In this document: positions 25,583 through 34,559 of the stretch, in pieces
How the letters are laid out: each line of letters begins with the position of its first letter
Numbering within the stretch: the first letter of the stretch is position 1
Source of the DNA: a virus
IMG/VR virus record: IMGVR_UViG_3300021378_001388
Span: 1 to 64,000 of that record
Direction: 5' to 3' (one strand)
Length of the DNA stretch: 64,000 bases
Translations under genes and position numbers: made by a program
Notes under the pieces: model-generated
Database searches by the model: none
What the model was told of the DNA's origin: nothing
The model's input: only the letters and a program-made list of their open reading frames with translations

Positions 25583-26296
25583 CTATTTTTCCTGTTGGTT
25601 GATTGCCGTCTTGTTTCGTCTCTCATTTTCTATCCATTTTTTCGCATAAGGATTTGAAGGTGGTCGTGAAAGAAATGCTGTAACATTTTTTTGAACTTTT
25701 TCAAAGTTTTTCTTTCTTTCTGGGTCTTCTAATCCGCCGTTATTATCAACGATTTGAAACTTTCCTTTACCAAACAACTGCTGAAACTTCATCATATTGT
25801 TTTGTACATCATTCCACATCCTTGAAACTTCTTCTGGCTTTAGAGTTCTTTCTCTATTCACGTTTCTTTCTTGTGCAATCTCTAAACTTGTATTCACAAA
25901 GACCATCATACATGAGTAGCCCATTTTGACTAGTTTTTCTTTTGCAGTTGCTATCTTATTAATATCTCTACCTGTTCCGTCAATGATAATACCCAATCTG
26001 CCATCTAAGTACATTTGCTCTCTTTTAGCAGTTACTTCTTTTGCTCTACCTCGTATTTCTTGCCCTTGGTCAGAATAGATAACATCTGGGTCACCGTAAT
26101 CTAATCCTGCTTTTTTCATCTTGTATTCGTAGACATCATCTGAATTGATAGGTCTTAGACCGCCACCTTTTAGAATTGGAGAATCTGCGATACGACTTTT
26201 GCCACTTCCTGGGCCACCAGCCATAAACACTGCTTTAAAGATATGAGGGTCATCTACTCCCTCTTCTACACTACTAATTATTTCATTTACTCGCAC
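25583..26296 (-). CDS. P-loop kinase (zeta-toxin/PNK-like)
   Basis: A 237-residue protein with Walker A FMAGGPGSGKSRIADS near residue 24 and a LIIDGTGRDINKI strand/loop that resembles the acidic base of zeta-type and polynucleotide kinases; NVNRERTLKPEEVSRMW resembles the lid arginines. Starts with GTG at 26296 behind GGGAG. Both a consensus sigma70-like promoter and a late motif precede it, so it may be expressed throughout infection. Substrate unknown. Confidence 0.72.
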   Translation of the reverse strand: MRVNEIISSVEEGVDDPHIFKAVFMAGGPGSGKSRIADSPILKGGGLRPINSDDVYEYKMKKAGLDYGDPDVIYSDQGQEIRGRAKEVTAKREQMYLDGRLGIIIDGTGRDINKIATAKEKLVKMGYSCMMVFVNTSLEIAQERNVNRERTLKPEEVSRMWNDVQNNMMKFQQLFGKGKFQIVDNNGGLEDPERKKNFEKVQKNVTAFLSRPPSNPYAKKWIENERRNKTAINQQEK

Positions 26297-26332
26297 AACA
26301 GTACTCCCATTAAAATATGACTATAATTTATA

Positions 26333-26340
26333 GTATTTAT
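26333..26340 (-). promoter_or_regulatory. Late promoter motif (ATAAATAC) before the kinase gene
   Basis: Minus strand CCAGATAAATACTATAA, 37 nt upstream of the GTG start and downstream of the sigma70-like promoter. Confidence 0.55.
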
Positions 26341-26370
26341 CTGGATTTGTTGTTGATTTGGCATATATGT

Positions 26371-26399
26371 AGTATAACAGTTTGCCAGGCAATTGTCAA
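26371..26399 (-). promoter_or_regulatory. Sigma70-like promoter for the kinase/glycosyltransferase genes
   Basis: Minus strand TTGACA (26394-26399), 17 nt, TATACT (26371-26376). The spacer contains the palindrome TTGCC-T-GGCAA. Confidence 0.7.
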
Positions 26400-26412
26400 T
26401 ACTATATTATGA

Positions 26413-28293
26413 TTACTTAGGAAATACTTTGTCTTTTACACTTGACCAATAAGATTTGATTTCTTTTAGATTTTTTGTTGCTAAATTATATTTACGTGTT
26501 GCGGTAGGATTACCTGATGTTTTCCAACTGTTACTAAGTTTATCTTCAAGTGCCTGGTCAATTTTACCATCATCCGTAGAGTATTCAAAGTTATTTTTGT
26601 AATTCGTGTCTAATAGAGTCGTGACCGTTCTTCTGTCAGTACTTAACTTTTCAAGGAATTCTTTTAATCCAAGTTCAATATCTTTTTTATTCTGAAAACT
26701 ACCAGTTTTAAGTAAGTTACGAATGTCACTAGATAAAGTGCCAACTGATTGAATGTATTCTTTCTGTTTAGGTGTCCAATAAGATTTTGCTTCATTGTAT
26801 ATCTTCGCTGTCTCTGGTTTCCACTGAATATACTTATTACCATCTGCTAAATTTTCGACTATTATATTCTCTGCAGGAATATATTTTGTATCACCTGCAA
26901 GAACTCCACCGTCAATAACCTCTTGTGCTTTATCAACTTGGGCTCTCAGTTTTGCTCTCTTCTTATCAATAATCTTAGACCCTTTATTAGTCAAGTAATG
27001 CTCATAATCCCGTGAGTTATATGACCAATATATTTTTGTATGTAGGTTTCTAGTTTTCTTTCCATCTTCAACATCAGAATTTTCAATAGTTGTACCATCC
27101 TGTTTAATGACTTCATCTTTTCTGTAGTCTTTAGGGTCTTCGTCATCAGTGAATGGCGTTTGACTGACTCCAGGATTAAGTTCTGCTTGATTACGTGCAA
27201 TTTGAAGCATTCTTTTGACCTCATCTTCGTCTGCTCTCGTATCAGTAGTAACTCCTACAATATCAGGATGTCGTGTGCCTAATGGCGCATTTAGGTCTTC
27301 GACTGCTTCTTTCATCGCTGGAGAACCAGTGTTTTCTAATACTTTCTTCTTACAAGGGTCAACCGCCGCACTGCCAAGAACTAATGCTAATGCTTTTCTT
27401 AGTAATTCGGCAGCCATATCGGCTAATGCATTAATTTCGTTTGCAATTTGAGTCGTTACATCTGCTATTGCGTTTATTACTTTTGCTACTAACCCGATAA
27501 TAGCACCTAAGGCTTTAATTCCAACGCCCACAATTGCACTAATTACATCTGCAACAACACTACCTGCTCCTACAATAGCGGCCATAATACTTTGTATTAA
27601 AGATGTTATGCCAGAATCATTTAGTAAAGAAGTTATATCGCCAATTGCACCGTCAATAAAGTCCAGAGTGCCGTCAAATATACCAGCCAGAATTCCCATC
27701 AACTGATTAAAAGACGAACAAGGGTCTCCTTGTTCTCCAAATTGTTCATTCATTGATGCCAGTGCGTCTGCGTCTTGCATTGTCTGTGGAATATTTGCTG
27801 TTTGAGTATTCGTATGATTAGTCAAAGAATTATACATTCCAAGACCTAATGCAGTCAATCCTGCAATCTTTAGAAATTTTTCTAAATCTATATCAGTTTG
27901 AGATAGTACTCCTGCAAATATTAATGCTTTATCGGCATCACTAAATCCAGAAAATGCGTTAGTTAAACCTGCTATGCCATTAGTAGTACTAGTTACGCCT
28001 GATGATGAGCCTAGTGCAGAAAGTAAAGCACTTCCATATGAACCTCTTGCTAGGTATGGATTACTAAAATTATTCGCATCCATCTCATTTGCTATTGAAT
28101 TCAATGCTTTTTGTCTGTTAAACTGATGCTGTCTTGCCTCTAATTCTGCCATTTCAAGTGGTGTCAATTGAGATGTGTTAAAAGCCTCAGAGTATTGTTT
28201 AGGAGTTAAATTTGTACCTGAGAACGTTAAGTTGCCACCGCCATTCGCTACAAATAATTGATATAGTCTTTCGATTTCCGCTTCACTAGCCAT
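26413..28293 (-). CDS. Large structural protein with hydrophobic core, probably tail/baseplate
   Basis: A 626-residue protein. The middle (about residues 195-310) is a long run of Ala/Ile/Val/Gly-rich amphipathic repeats (for example IMAAIVGAGSVVADVIS), flanked by polar domains; two Cys pairs (DPCSSF and DPCKKK) bracket it. The C-terminal 300 residues are charged. It begins 2 nt after the PAAR-lysozyme gene, so it is likely part of the tail spike or baseplate module, or a tape-measure-like or injected protein. No family name can be assigned. Confidence 0.6.
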   Translation of the reverse strand: MASEAEIERLYQLFVANGGGNLTFSGTNLTPKQYSEAFNTSQLTPLEMAELEARQHQFNRQKALNSIANEMDANNFSNPYLARGSYGSALLSALGSSSGVTSTTNGIAGLTNAFSGFSDADKALIFAGVLSQTDIDLEKFLKIAGLTALGLGMYNSLTNHTNTQTANIPQTMQDADALASMNEQFGEQGDPCSSFNQLMGILAGIFDGTLDFIDGAIGDITSLLNDSGITSLIQSIMAAIVGAGSVVADVISAIVGVGIKALGAIIGLVAKVINAIADVTTQIANEINALADMAAELLRKALALVLGSAAVDPCKKKVLENTGSPAMKEAVEDLNAPLGTRHPDIVGVTTDTRADEDEVKRMLQIARNQAELNPGVSQTPFTDDEDPKDYRKDEVIKQDGTTIENSDVEDGKKTRNLHTKIYWSYNSRDYEHYLTNKGSKIIDKKRAKLRAQVDKAQEVIDGGVLAGDTKYIPAENIIVENLADGNKYIQWKPETAKIYNEAKSYWTPKQKEYIQSVGTLSSDIRNLLKTGSFQNKKDIELGLKEFLEKLSTDRRTVTTLLDTNYKNNFEYSTDDGKIDQALEDKLSNSWKTSGNPTATRKYNLATKNLKEIKSYWSSVKDKVFPK

Positions 28294-28294
28294 T

Positions 28295-29092
28295 TTAATT
28301 CATTCCCCTTTTAAACCAATTACTCTCTTCTATTCTTCGTGTAGTAAGTCCAGGAACTGTGACTTTTACACCATTTTTTGTTTCTTTATTATATTCTAAT
28401 ATCTTAGCCGCAATTTGTGTATCTGTGCGAGTTCCATTATCAGTTACTTGACTTAGTGAACCTGTACCTAAATTAAATACAAAACTAGTAAGAGCATTAA
28501 TTTGGTCAGGAGACCAATTGCGATTATTATTAGCAGAATAGTTAGCAACAAAATTTCTACGTTGTGTTAGGTCTTCATTTAGTCTACGTAGTGCTTCTTC
28601 TTCTGTTATACTTTCTGTAGGACTTAATGCTTCTGTTCCATAACCATTAGTATATTGTTTATTGTCCCAGAATGCATCCGCAGTAAAGTTTTCTTTAGAC
28701 TTTATGTAATCAGTTAAATCATTCGGAACAGATGAATACGCCTGTGTGGGTGGATGGTGATTTTCTCTCGGAGTTACGCTTCCTGTTCCACCACCATTAA
28801 TACTTACTTTAGATGACCCAGATAAAACTATTATACCACAAGAATGAGTGTCACCAACTCTGCCTGCTGGCTGACCGTTTATGAAAACATTATGAGAGCC
28901 GTTTACTAGTGGCGTAACGTGAGGAACACAACCTACTCTTGGTTTTGGAACACCGTGTGGCTCTGTTTTATCACCGACACGATATGCCTGTAAATTTTCA
29001 ATAAGAACATTAGAACTTCCAGGTCCACATTTTCCTGGAGAACAGGGTGAATGAGGTGATATTGGGTCAGTTGTTCTCGCGGCTTGTGGCAT
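28295..29092 (-). CDS. PAAR-repeat spike tip fused to a GH24-type lysozyme
   Basis: A 265-residue two-domain protein. Residues 1-110 are a PAAR spike tip: RTTDPISPHSPCSPG, GSSNVLIENLQAYRVGD and GSHNVFINGQPAGRVGD repeats with Cys/His zinc ligands. Residues ~125-262 are a lysozyme of the GH24/lambdoid endolysin type: catalytic Glu134 in KSKENF, Asp143, then TNGYGT at 148-153, and SFVFNLGTGSL with TTRRIEESNWF near the end. In T4 the cell-wall enzyme is on gp5 and the PAAR tip is separate; here one chain holds both. It would puncture the envelope and cut peptidoglycan during entry. Confidence 0.88.
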   Translation of the reverse strand: MPQAARTTDPISPHSPCSPGKCGPGSSNVLIENLQAYRVGDKTEPHGVPKPRVGCVPHVTPLVNGSHNVFINGQPAGRVGDTHSCGIIVLSGSSKVSINGGGTGSVTPRENHHPPTQAYSSVPNDLTDYIKSKENFTADAFWDNKQYTNGYGTEALSPTESITEEEALRRLNEDLTQRRNFVANYSANNNRNWSPDQINALTSFVFNLGTGSLSQVTDNGTRTDTQIAAKILEYNKETKNGVKVTVPGLTTRRIEESNWFKRGMN

Positions 29093-29403
29093 TATGTTAT
29101 CAAGCCTCCTTTATCTGGAGTTATAATTGTTGATGTTGCTTGAATATATGAATCTGCTGTATCTTTTCTAGTCTTTAAAACTGAAATGATTTTATCAGAC
29201 CTAAAATGTACATTATTCTCACTATCACCTGTTACAGTGAAAGTTTGAAACGCCGCACCTTTTGGTCCCATAGCAATCGTCAATGGCTTTGTAATAACTA
29301 CATTAGAATCATCTTCAGCATCAAATTTTCCTAAGATTTCTTGACCTGTTTGTAAGTATAATGTTACTATATCACCTTTTTCATATTTCTTTTCTTTTAG
29401 CAT
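29092..29403 (-). CDS. Small beta-rich structural protein, unknown
   Basis: A 103-residue protein with strands resembling an Sm-like barrel (KGDIVTLYLQTGQEILGKFD, NVVITKPLTIAM). It shares one base with the PAAR-lysozyme start and has a strong late motif upstream, so it is likely a virion component. No family assigned. Confidence 0.55.
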   Translation of the reverse strand: MLKEKKYEKGDIVTLYLQTGQEILGKFDAEDDSNVVITKPLTIAMGPKGAAFQTFTVTGDSENNVHFRSDKIISVLKTRKDTADSYIQATSTIITPDKGGLIT

Positions 29404-29428
29404 TTTTATTTACCTGTTGTTGTTATAT

Positions 29429-29436
29429 GTATTTAT
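29429..29436 (-). promoter_or_regulatory. Late promoter for the spike module
   Basis: Minus strand GCATAAATAAATACATATAAC holds two overlapping ATAAATA copies 26 nt upstream of the 103-residue protein gene. Confidence 0.65.
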
Positions 29437-29459
29437 TTATGCACAAACTACGCACTTAA

Positions 29460-29903
29460 TTATTTCCTATCTTTAAGGTGTGGTTCTATGTCTTTGTATG
29501 TCATTCGTTCCATAATATCTATGTCCCCTTTAATTTCTTCATACTTGTCTACTTTACCATTCTTTCGGTTAAGTACATACCCATCGACATACGCAACTAG
29601 GTATATTTCACCTTGTTGGGTGAGGTCTAAGATTAACCATAATTCGGGATTTTTATCTGGGTGTGAGTGCAACGCTGTATAGAAACATCCTAATCCATTG
29701 CCACTATTTGTGTAAAAACCTTCACTGATATATTCCCATACATCAGGAAAAGTAGTTACATCATCATAATTGAATCCGTTTGCTGAATAAGGAAAGGTTT
29801 TCCACCAATTTACGATTTCTTGTAGTGTTGTTTGTTTTAACTCTTTTTTTAATTTTAATCGTAATTGGCGCCATTCGTAAAGCAATATTGCTTTATCTTG
29901 CAT
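29460..29903 (-). CDS. Phage protein of unknown function
   Basis: A 147-residue acidic/basic mixed protein with many Trp (four, including EIVNWWKTF) and no membrane segment or signal peptide. Its ATG is directly adjacent to the fibre gene stop, so it may be a fibre chaperone or assembly protein; that rests on position only. Confidence 0.55.
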   Translation of the reverse strand: MQDKAILLYEWRQLRLKLKKELKQTTLQEIVNWWKTFPYSANGFNYDDVTTFPDVWEYISEGFYTNSGNGLGCFYTALHSHPDKNPELWLILDLTQQGEIYLVAYVDGYVLNRKNGKVDKYEEIKGDIDIMERMTYKDIEPHLKDRK

Positions 29904-30854
29904 TTACATTGTCCATCTTTTTACAGTATATGATATTTCTGTTGTGAAGTTTGTATCTTGTGTGTAATTAATCTTTAGATTATCACCATCTATGACTGAT
30001 GTGAACTCAATATTTGAAAACTCGTCTGCTTGTGCTATTGAATCGCCATCATCTTGCCAGATTTCTGTATTGTTATCTGTAAGTTTTGCTTGTGCAATTG
30101 CTGGAGTAACTGCCGCTCCGTTAATAACCTGAAGTCTGCCTACACGAACAAATGTTATTGCTGGTGATGTACCTACTTGCTTCAATGAGTAATCAATGAA
30201 GAATGAAGTAGAGTCTGTTTTAGCATATTTCAAAAATGTTCCAGATGTAGCGTTTAATTCTTTCTTAAATAAACTAGGACGTTTGCCGTCTGCTGAAGTG
30301 TGTGTTTGTAGATGCATATTAGCATATACTTGGCTGAAACTATTCTCTGTAAGAACCTCTACATTCTTTCTTTCACTAGCAAATATGTTTGCATAAAAAT
30401 GGTCTACAGTATCGATTGCAGTACCGGTTCCTGTACCTACACCTGTTGCTGTAAATGTTGTGCCAATATTATTATCAGCGGCGCCTATTAATGTGAAGTC
30501 TGTTGTTCCGACAGTTTTTATTTTATATACTTTAGCATTAACAAATGCACCAGCAGTAATTACACCGTAAGTTGTCATAGCAGTGAGAAGTGCGGGAACA
30601 TCAGATATGCTTCTGATGATTAAGTCTTCATCTATTTCTAGTCCAGGCTCTGCTGTATGTTGATTTAAAAAAGTTTGAACGATTGATTGAGCGTTAGCAA
30701 AAGGGTCAAATATAATTTCATCAACTGACGCTGAAGTTCCAACATATAGTTGCTTAGAATCAGTAGTGTAGCCTAATTCACCAGCATCTAAAGTACTTGC
30801 TGATATTTCACTACGAAGACCACGTCTTAATAAAATTTTTACATTTGTTGCCAT
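29904..30854 (-). CDS. Tail-fibre/adhesin-like structural protein
   Basis: A 316-residue protein. The N-terminus KILLRRGLRSEISASTLDAGELGYTTDSKQLYVGT is the short beta repeat typical of phage tail-fibre and tropism-determinant N-terminal domains. Residues ~100-146 form a Thr/Gly-rich block ending in TGVGTGTGTA that is frequent in marine phage structural proteins and looks like a moveable module. The rest is beta-rich. A late promoter precedes it. Probably a fibre or a decoration adhesin. Confidence 0.72.
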   Translation of the reverse strand: MATNVKILLRRGLRSEISASTLDAGELGYTTDSKQLYVGTSASVDEIIFDPFANAQSIVQTFLNQHTAEPGLEIDEDLIIRSISDVPALLTAMTTYGVITAGAFVNAKVYKIKTVGTTDFTLIGAADNNIGTTFTATGVGTGTGTAIDTVDHFYANIFASERKNVEVLTENSFSQVYANMHLQTHTSADGKRPSLFKKELNATSGTFLKYAKTDSTSFFIDYSLKQVGTSPAITFVRVGRLQVINGAAVTPAIAQAKLTDNNTEIWQDDGDSIAQADEFSNIEFTSVIDGDNLKINYTQDTNFTTEISYTVKRWTM

Positions 30855-30869
30855 ATTACACTCCCGTTA

Positions 30870-31559
30870 TTACATGTATTTATCAAAATAGGCTTGGACT
30901 TTACCTGCCCACAATCTTGCATAACGTTCATACTCATCAGTGTCAACAACAAATTCTTGGTAGTTACCCATATTGTCTGCTTCTGCATCCCAGCCAATCA
31001 TCATAATAACAATTGTTTTGATATCAGTGCCATAGATTTGATTATGGGCTTCGGCATATGCCGCACCTTGTAAAAAATAATCATCAATCCATTCTCGTTT
31101 CTTTGGTTTACGAGATGTTTTAAAGTCAATGATTGCTGGTTTGCCTTCATATACACCAACACAGTCTGTTGTGCCAGCGTAAAGACCAGGATAATATAAT
31201 GGAACTTCTGTACCCCATACTTCATCTACTTTAGATAGACCTTGCTCAATGACAATCTCTGACAATTCTCTTGCCATCTGATGTATCAGGTTTGAACCAT
31301 TTGGTCTATCTTCTTCTAAGATATATTTTTCGAGGTGTAAGTGAACTTGTGTTCCAATACCAGTAGCAAGTCGCATAATTCTATCTGCTTCTTCATTGCC
31401 GACACGTTTGCGCCATTCAAATAAAGCAGATTTGTCTGCAAGTGCGGAGAGTACTGTAGTAACACTTGGTAAAGGCTGTCCGTCGGGCGTTTGATAATGC
31501 CGACTACCTTTAATGTTTACTCGTTCTAGTGGTTTATAGGTAAATTTTTCTTTAAGCAT
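30870..31559 (-). CDS. PD-(D/E)XK exonuclease, RecB/MGME1-like
   Basis: A 229-residue nuclease. The catalytic core is YAGTTDCVGVYEGKPAIIDFKTSRK, with the metal-binding Asp, then Asp-Phe-Lys (D-x-K); a helix with EVWGTEVPLYYPG precedes it and QGAAYAEAHNQIYG (the Q-x-x-x-Y motif) follows. PSVTTVLSAL and GTQVHLHLEKYI resemble the N-terminal helices of the family. It probably trims DNA ends in recombination or host DNA degradation. The -10 box of its promoter ends 6 nt from the ATG and no SD is visible, so it may be translated from a leaderless mRNA. Confidence 0.85.
   Translation of the reverse strand: MLKEKFTYKPLERVNIKGSRHYQTPDGQPLPSVTTVLSALADKSALFEWRKRVGNEEADRIMRLATGIGTQVHLHLEKYILEEDRPNGSNLIHQMARELSEIVIEQGLSKVDEVWGTEVPLYYPGLYAGTTDCVGVYEGKPAIIDFKTSRKPKKREWIDDYFLQGAAYAEAHNQIYGTDIKTIVIMMIGWDAEADNMGNYQEFVVDTDEYERYARLWAGKVQAYFDKYM
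30876..30883 (-). promoter_or_regulatory. Late promoter for the fibre gene
   Basis: Minus strand TTGATAAATACATGTAAT, 22 nt upstream of the fibre ATG and overlapping the last codons of the exonuclease. Confidence 0.65.
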
Positions 31560-31565
31560 AGCACT

Positions 31566-31594
31566 ATTATACTATACTTTAGGTTAGAATGCAA
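31566..31594 (-). promoter_or_regulatory. Sigma70-like promoter for the exonuclease (leaderless)
   Basis: Minus strand TTGCAT (31589-31594), 17 nt, TATAAT (31566-31571), then AGTGCT and the ATG. Predicted +1 coincides with the start codon. Confidence 0.68.
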
Positions 31595-31601
31595 GAGATT
31601 T

Positions 31602-32012
31602 TTAAAGTTTTTCTTGGATTTCTTCGATTAATTTTGCTTTAGTGTGGCGTCTGTCTAATTGAATACCGAGGTTTTCTTCTGCCCACATATCAATTTGCTT
31701 TTTAGTCATTGATTCAAAATCAACTTCTGGCATCTCTGACTGCTCTTCAACTGTCTTTACTGCTTCACCTACAGCAATTGATACGATTTCACTAGTTGCT
31801 ACTGCGTTTGCTAAATCTTTTGCTTCGTTATCTGCAACACGTTTCATAAACTCTCTGTGGCGTTTTGCATCTTGGACTTCTTTTCTAAATGCTTTCTGTT
31901 TTGGAGATAAACTTTCAATGCCGCCTTCTGGATTTTTCTCTAATTCTTCAACGTGTTTCTTCATTTCTTCTTTAGAGATTGTTATAATTGGTTTACTAAT
32001 TATTAGTGCCAT
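31602..32012 (-). CDS. Phage protein with C-terminal SAP/Rho-N-like motif
   Basis: A 136-residue, helical, charged protein. The last 40 residues (MTKKQIDMWAEENLGIQLD then TKAKLIEEIQE) have the two-helix pattern of SAP or Rho N-terminal DNA/RNA-binding motifs common in phage structural genes. It overlaps the next gene by one base. Function unknown. Confidence 0.6.
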   Translation of the reverse strand: MALIISKPIITISKEEMKKHVEELEKNPEGGIESLSPKQKAFRKEVQDAKRHREFMKRVADNEAKDLANAVATSEIVSIAVGEAVKTVEEQSEMPEVDFESMTKKQIDMWAEENLGIQLDRRHTKAKLIEEIQEKL

Positions 32013-32332
32013 TATTTTTTCACCTTTGTTTTTGCTGTTTTGACTGCCAGTTTGCGTACTGTGTCTTTGTCAGCAGTATTTTTGTTTTTTGTTGGATGAA
32101 CTAGGTCTATTGTATCAGTTGTAACTTTAGATACATACTTACTATTTCCCAATAAACTAACCATTGACTCTGCGTCAACTGTATAACCCATTCCGTTCAA
32201 CTCACGCACCATCATATCCATAGTAACTGATGGAATATCATTCGCTTTTAACGAAATAAGATAAGCATTAATATCGCCCATTAACTGAGCATCATAATTC
32301 GCCTTCTCTTGTAGAAGTTTGGCGAAATTCAT
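32012..32332 (-). CDS. Phage protein of unknown function
   Basis: A 106-residue helical protein with a Lys-rich tail (KTAKTKVKK). It lies between the SAP-like gene and an acidic gene in a tight run. No family recognised. Confidence 0.55.
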   Translation of the reverse strand: MNFAKLLQEKANYDAQLMGDINAYLISLKANDIPSVTMDMMVRELNGMGYTVDAESMVSLLGNSKYVSKVTTDTIDLVHPTKNKNTADKDTVRKLAVKTAKTKVKK

Positions 32333-32333
32333 A

Positions 32334-32789
32334 TTATGCTCTTTCTTCTCTGCCTACTGGATTTGTTTCTTCGCCTGAAGACGATTCATCACCACCAAAG
32401 TCTGCTGTGATATCATCTTCTAAGTCAGCGCCCATATCACCGCCAAGTTCTACATCACCCATATCATCAGCCATTTTCTCGCCTGATAGAACTAGTGTTG
32501 CATCTTGTACTGCATCTTTAGCCGAACGTGCTTGTCCTAGTAGACCGTTAATCGCATCATCAACTGAACCTTTAAACGTTGCCGCTTGGTCAGGACCATG
32601 TGAATATGCCATTTCGTCTGATAATGGACCGATTTGGTCGTTTTGAATTTTGCCTAGTTTCTCAATTACGTCTTGTAATTCATCAACAATGCCTCTGGCA
32701 GCCATTGTGATTTCCGCCTCAGCCGCATCAACTTCAAGTAGAGCGTTTAACTCTTCCATTAAAGTCTTTTCTAAGTTAGTTTTTTCCAT
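32334..32789 (-). CDS. Acidic structural/scaffold-like protein
   Basis: A 151-residue protein, helical in the first 100 residues and strongly acidic with Gly/Asp/Ser at the end. Low complexity and acid tail suggest a scaffold, head core or injected protein. Nothing diagnostic. Confidence 0.55.
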   Translation of the reverse strand: MEKTNLEKTLMEELNALLEVDAAEAEITMAARGIVDELQDVIEKLGKIQNDQIGPLSDEMAYSHGPDQAATFKGSVDDAINGLLGQARSAKDAVQDATLVLSGEKMADDMGDVELGGDMGADLEDDITADFGGDESSSGEETNPVGREERA

Positions 32790-32815
32790 TTTATTTCCTT
32801 GGTTATTAAATTTAA

Positions 32816-33661
32816 TTACATTCCGTAATATTCGGTATTTTCATCCCAGTTATCTAGTACATCTTTTAGTTTGTCATGCATATTATACAAGTCGCCTGTA
32901 CCTGCTTTATCTCCACCACGCATCATCAAATGACTATTTTCTGCTCTATATTGTATCGCATGTTCTAGTTGTTTCATGCTGGCTTCTAATCTGTCTTTAG
33001 CGATAGATAATTGTGAGTCATTCTTCCATCTGTAATGGTCAGGACCTTTTTCTTCCTCATCTTCTGCTACTTGTTCTGTCTCTGGACTAGCGTCACTGGT
33101 AGTTGTTTCGCCAGTCTGTGATAAGTCCAAGTCTATTGCTTCAAGTGTTTCTTTGAAGTTAGGATAAAAATTCTTTGATTTCTTTTTCTCTACTACTTCT
33201 TCAACACTCTCATTTGCTCTTTTTAAGGCATTTGCTACGCTTGGATGTGCTGATAATCCCTTTGCAATCTTTTCAATAGTTGCAACAGCACCTGAATAAT
33301 TACCGTCTTTATATCTAGGGTCGTTTAATATACCGAATGCCATTTTAATTTGTTTATCAGAAAACTCTGCTTTTTCTTCAGTCACTTCTTGCTGTTCATA
33401 TGAAGATGAAGTATCTTCGCCGTGGGCTTTTAATAATGAAGTGATTGTTTCAATCATAAGCATATTTTCCACATACTTCTGACTCATATATTGATGAGTT
33501 TTTAATTCAACTTGTTCTGCTTGTAGCGACTTCTTTGCCTCTTCTAAAGTTTCAAAGTCTCCATCAACTGCATATCCAAAGTTCTTCTTCAAGTATTCAT
33601 TCATACGAGAAGACACGTGAATATCTGTCGAGTTAAAAAATTTGTTATCGTTTAAATTCAT
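32816..33661 (-). CDS. Phage protein of unknown function, probably virion-associated
   Basis: About 281 residues from the ATG at 33661 (an in-frame TTG four codons upstream is rejected). Mostly charged helices with an acidic low-complexity linker (around residue 195, ASPETEQVAEDEEEKG). A late promoter with the core GATAAATACATG lies 31 nt upstream. Likely structural. Confidence 0.6.
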   Translation of the reverse strand: MNLNDNKFFNSTDIHVSSRMNEYLKKNFGYAVDGDFETLEEAKKSLQAEQVELKTHQYMSQKYVENMLMIETITSLLKAHGEDTSSSYEQQEVTEEKAEFSDKQIKMAFGILNDPRYKDGNYSGAVATIEKIAKGLSAHPSVANALKRANESVEEVVEKKKSKNFYPNFKETLEAIDLDLSQTGETTTSDASPETEQVAEDEEEKGPDHYRWKNDSQLSIAKDRLEASMKQLEHAIQYRAENSHLMMRGGDKAGTGDLYNMHDKLKDVLDNWDENTEYYGM

Positions 33662-33691
33662 AATAAATCCCAATATTAATACATATTACAT

Positions 33692-33699
33692 GTATTTAT
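33692..33699 (-). promoter_or_regulatory. Late promoter
   Basis: Minus strand AAGATAAATACATGTAAT, one of the clearest matches to the genome's late core, ahead of the gene at 32816-33661. Confidence 0.65.
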
Positions 33700-33723
33700 C
33701 TTTTTAATACACAAACATAATTT

Positions 33724-34344
33724 TTAAAGAATTATGTTCTCGTAGAGATTAGATATCTTACGTTTATATTTGCCTGCCTCGTGTTTTGACTGTGAGAACC
33801 TTGCTTGAGCAATATCCATTCTGCCTTCGTTAACTGCACGTTTGGCCACTTGATATGAGTTCTTATGTTGGATTGCTGAAGTATAATTACGTTCAAATAA
33901 TGCATTAATTCTAATTATTTCCATAATTTCTGGAGAATTAATTGTTTTGCCTTCATTGAGATGATTAGCAATACAACAAACTGTTTCATACAATTGTATA
34001 TCTTCAAATAATATAGAATCACTGCGAGTATCAAGTATATCGTATCTTTCTTCTTTGTTTTTCTCTACTGAAAATGCGCCAACTTTGACACCTTTCTCAG
34101 TTTTAGTAGATTCTGTAATTGTTTTCTTAACTTTATGTGCTACACTCGTTGTTGCTTCAGCAAAACCTTTCATAATGTTTGCCATAGCATCGACATCTGC
34201 ACGTTTTACGCCAGGTGTGATATCTACTGGTTGTTCTGAATTATTTGATTGAGGTGATGCTTCATTTAATTTAACAGTCTCGCCATTCATAACTTTCATT
34301 AGATTAGCCATCATGCTTACATCTTTTTGACTTGGTACTGACAT
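33724..34344 (-). CDS. Phage protein of unknown function
   Basis: A 206-residue protein with two similar N-terminal repeats (VSMMANLMKVMNGE and VDAMANIMKGFAE), a Thr/Lys-rich linker and a helical C-terminal half. The internal repeat suggests two copies of a short binding helix. In the late structural block; function unknown. Confidence 0.6.
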   Translation of the reverse strand: MSVPSQKDVSMMANLMKVMNGETVKLNEASPQSNNSEQPVDITPGVKRADVDAMANIMKGFAEATTSVAHKVKKTITESTKTEKGVKVGAFSVEKNKEERYDILDTRSDSILFEDIQLYETVCCIANHLNEGKTINSPEIMEIIRINALFERNYTSAIQHKNSYQVAKRAVNEGRMDIAQARFSQSKHEAGKYKRKISNLYENIIL

Positions 34345-34364
34345 TTTAGAACTCCTACTAGTTG

Positions 34365-34559
34365 TTAAACAGTTTTATACCCTCGCAATGTAGGAACTAA
34401 CACACCTTTGTGTGTCAATTTCTCTGCCAGAACCTCTTCTCTGCCTGACAACTGCGATTCATTTACATAATCTCCCTCAGAAAAGTATTTATTTAATAAA
34501 TTCTCCTCTTCCTCAGTAATCATTACATATAATCCACCTAATATTTCTTTTAATTTCAT
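34365..34559 (-). CDS. Small phage protein of unknown function
   Basis: Sixty-four residues, starts in an ATGA overlap with the upstream gene. An in-frame ATG at codon 13 is an alternative start. Predicted winged-helix-like pattern (QLSGREEVLAEKLTHKGVL), low confidence. Confidence 0.5.
   Translation of the reverse strand: MKLKEILGGLYVMITEEEENLLNKYFSEGDYVNESQLSGREEVLAEKLTHKGVLVPTLRGYKTV

Noticed and set aside
34485-34492. GTATTTAT (late-core match) inside the 64-residue gene
   Set aside because: It encodes conserved-looking residues NKYFS and is about 140 nt from the next gene; chance match in coding DNA is more likely.
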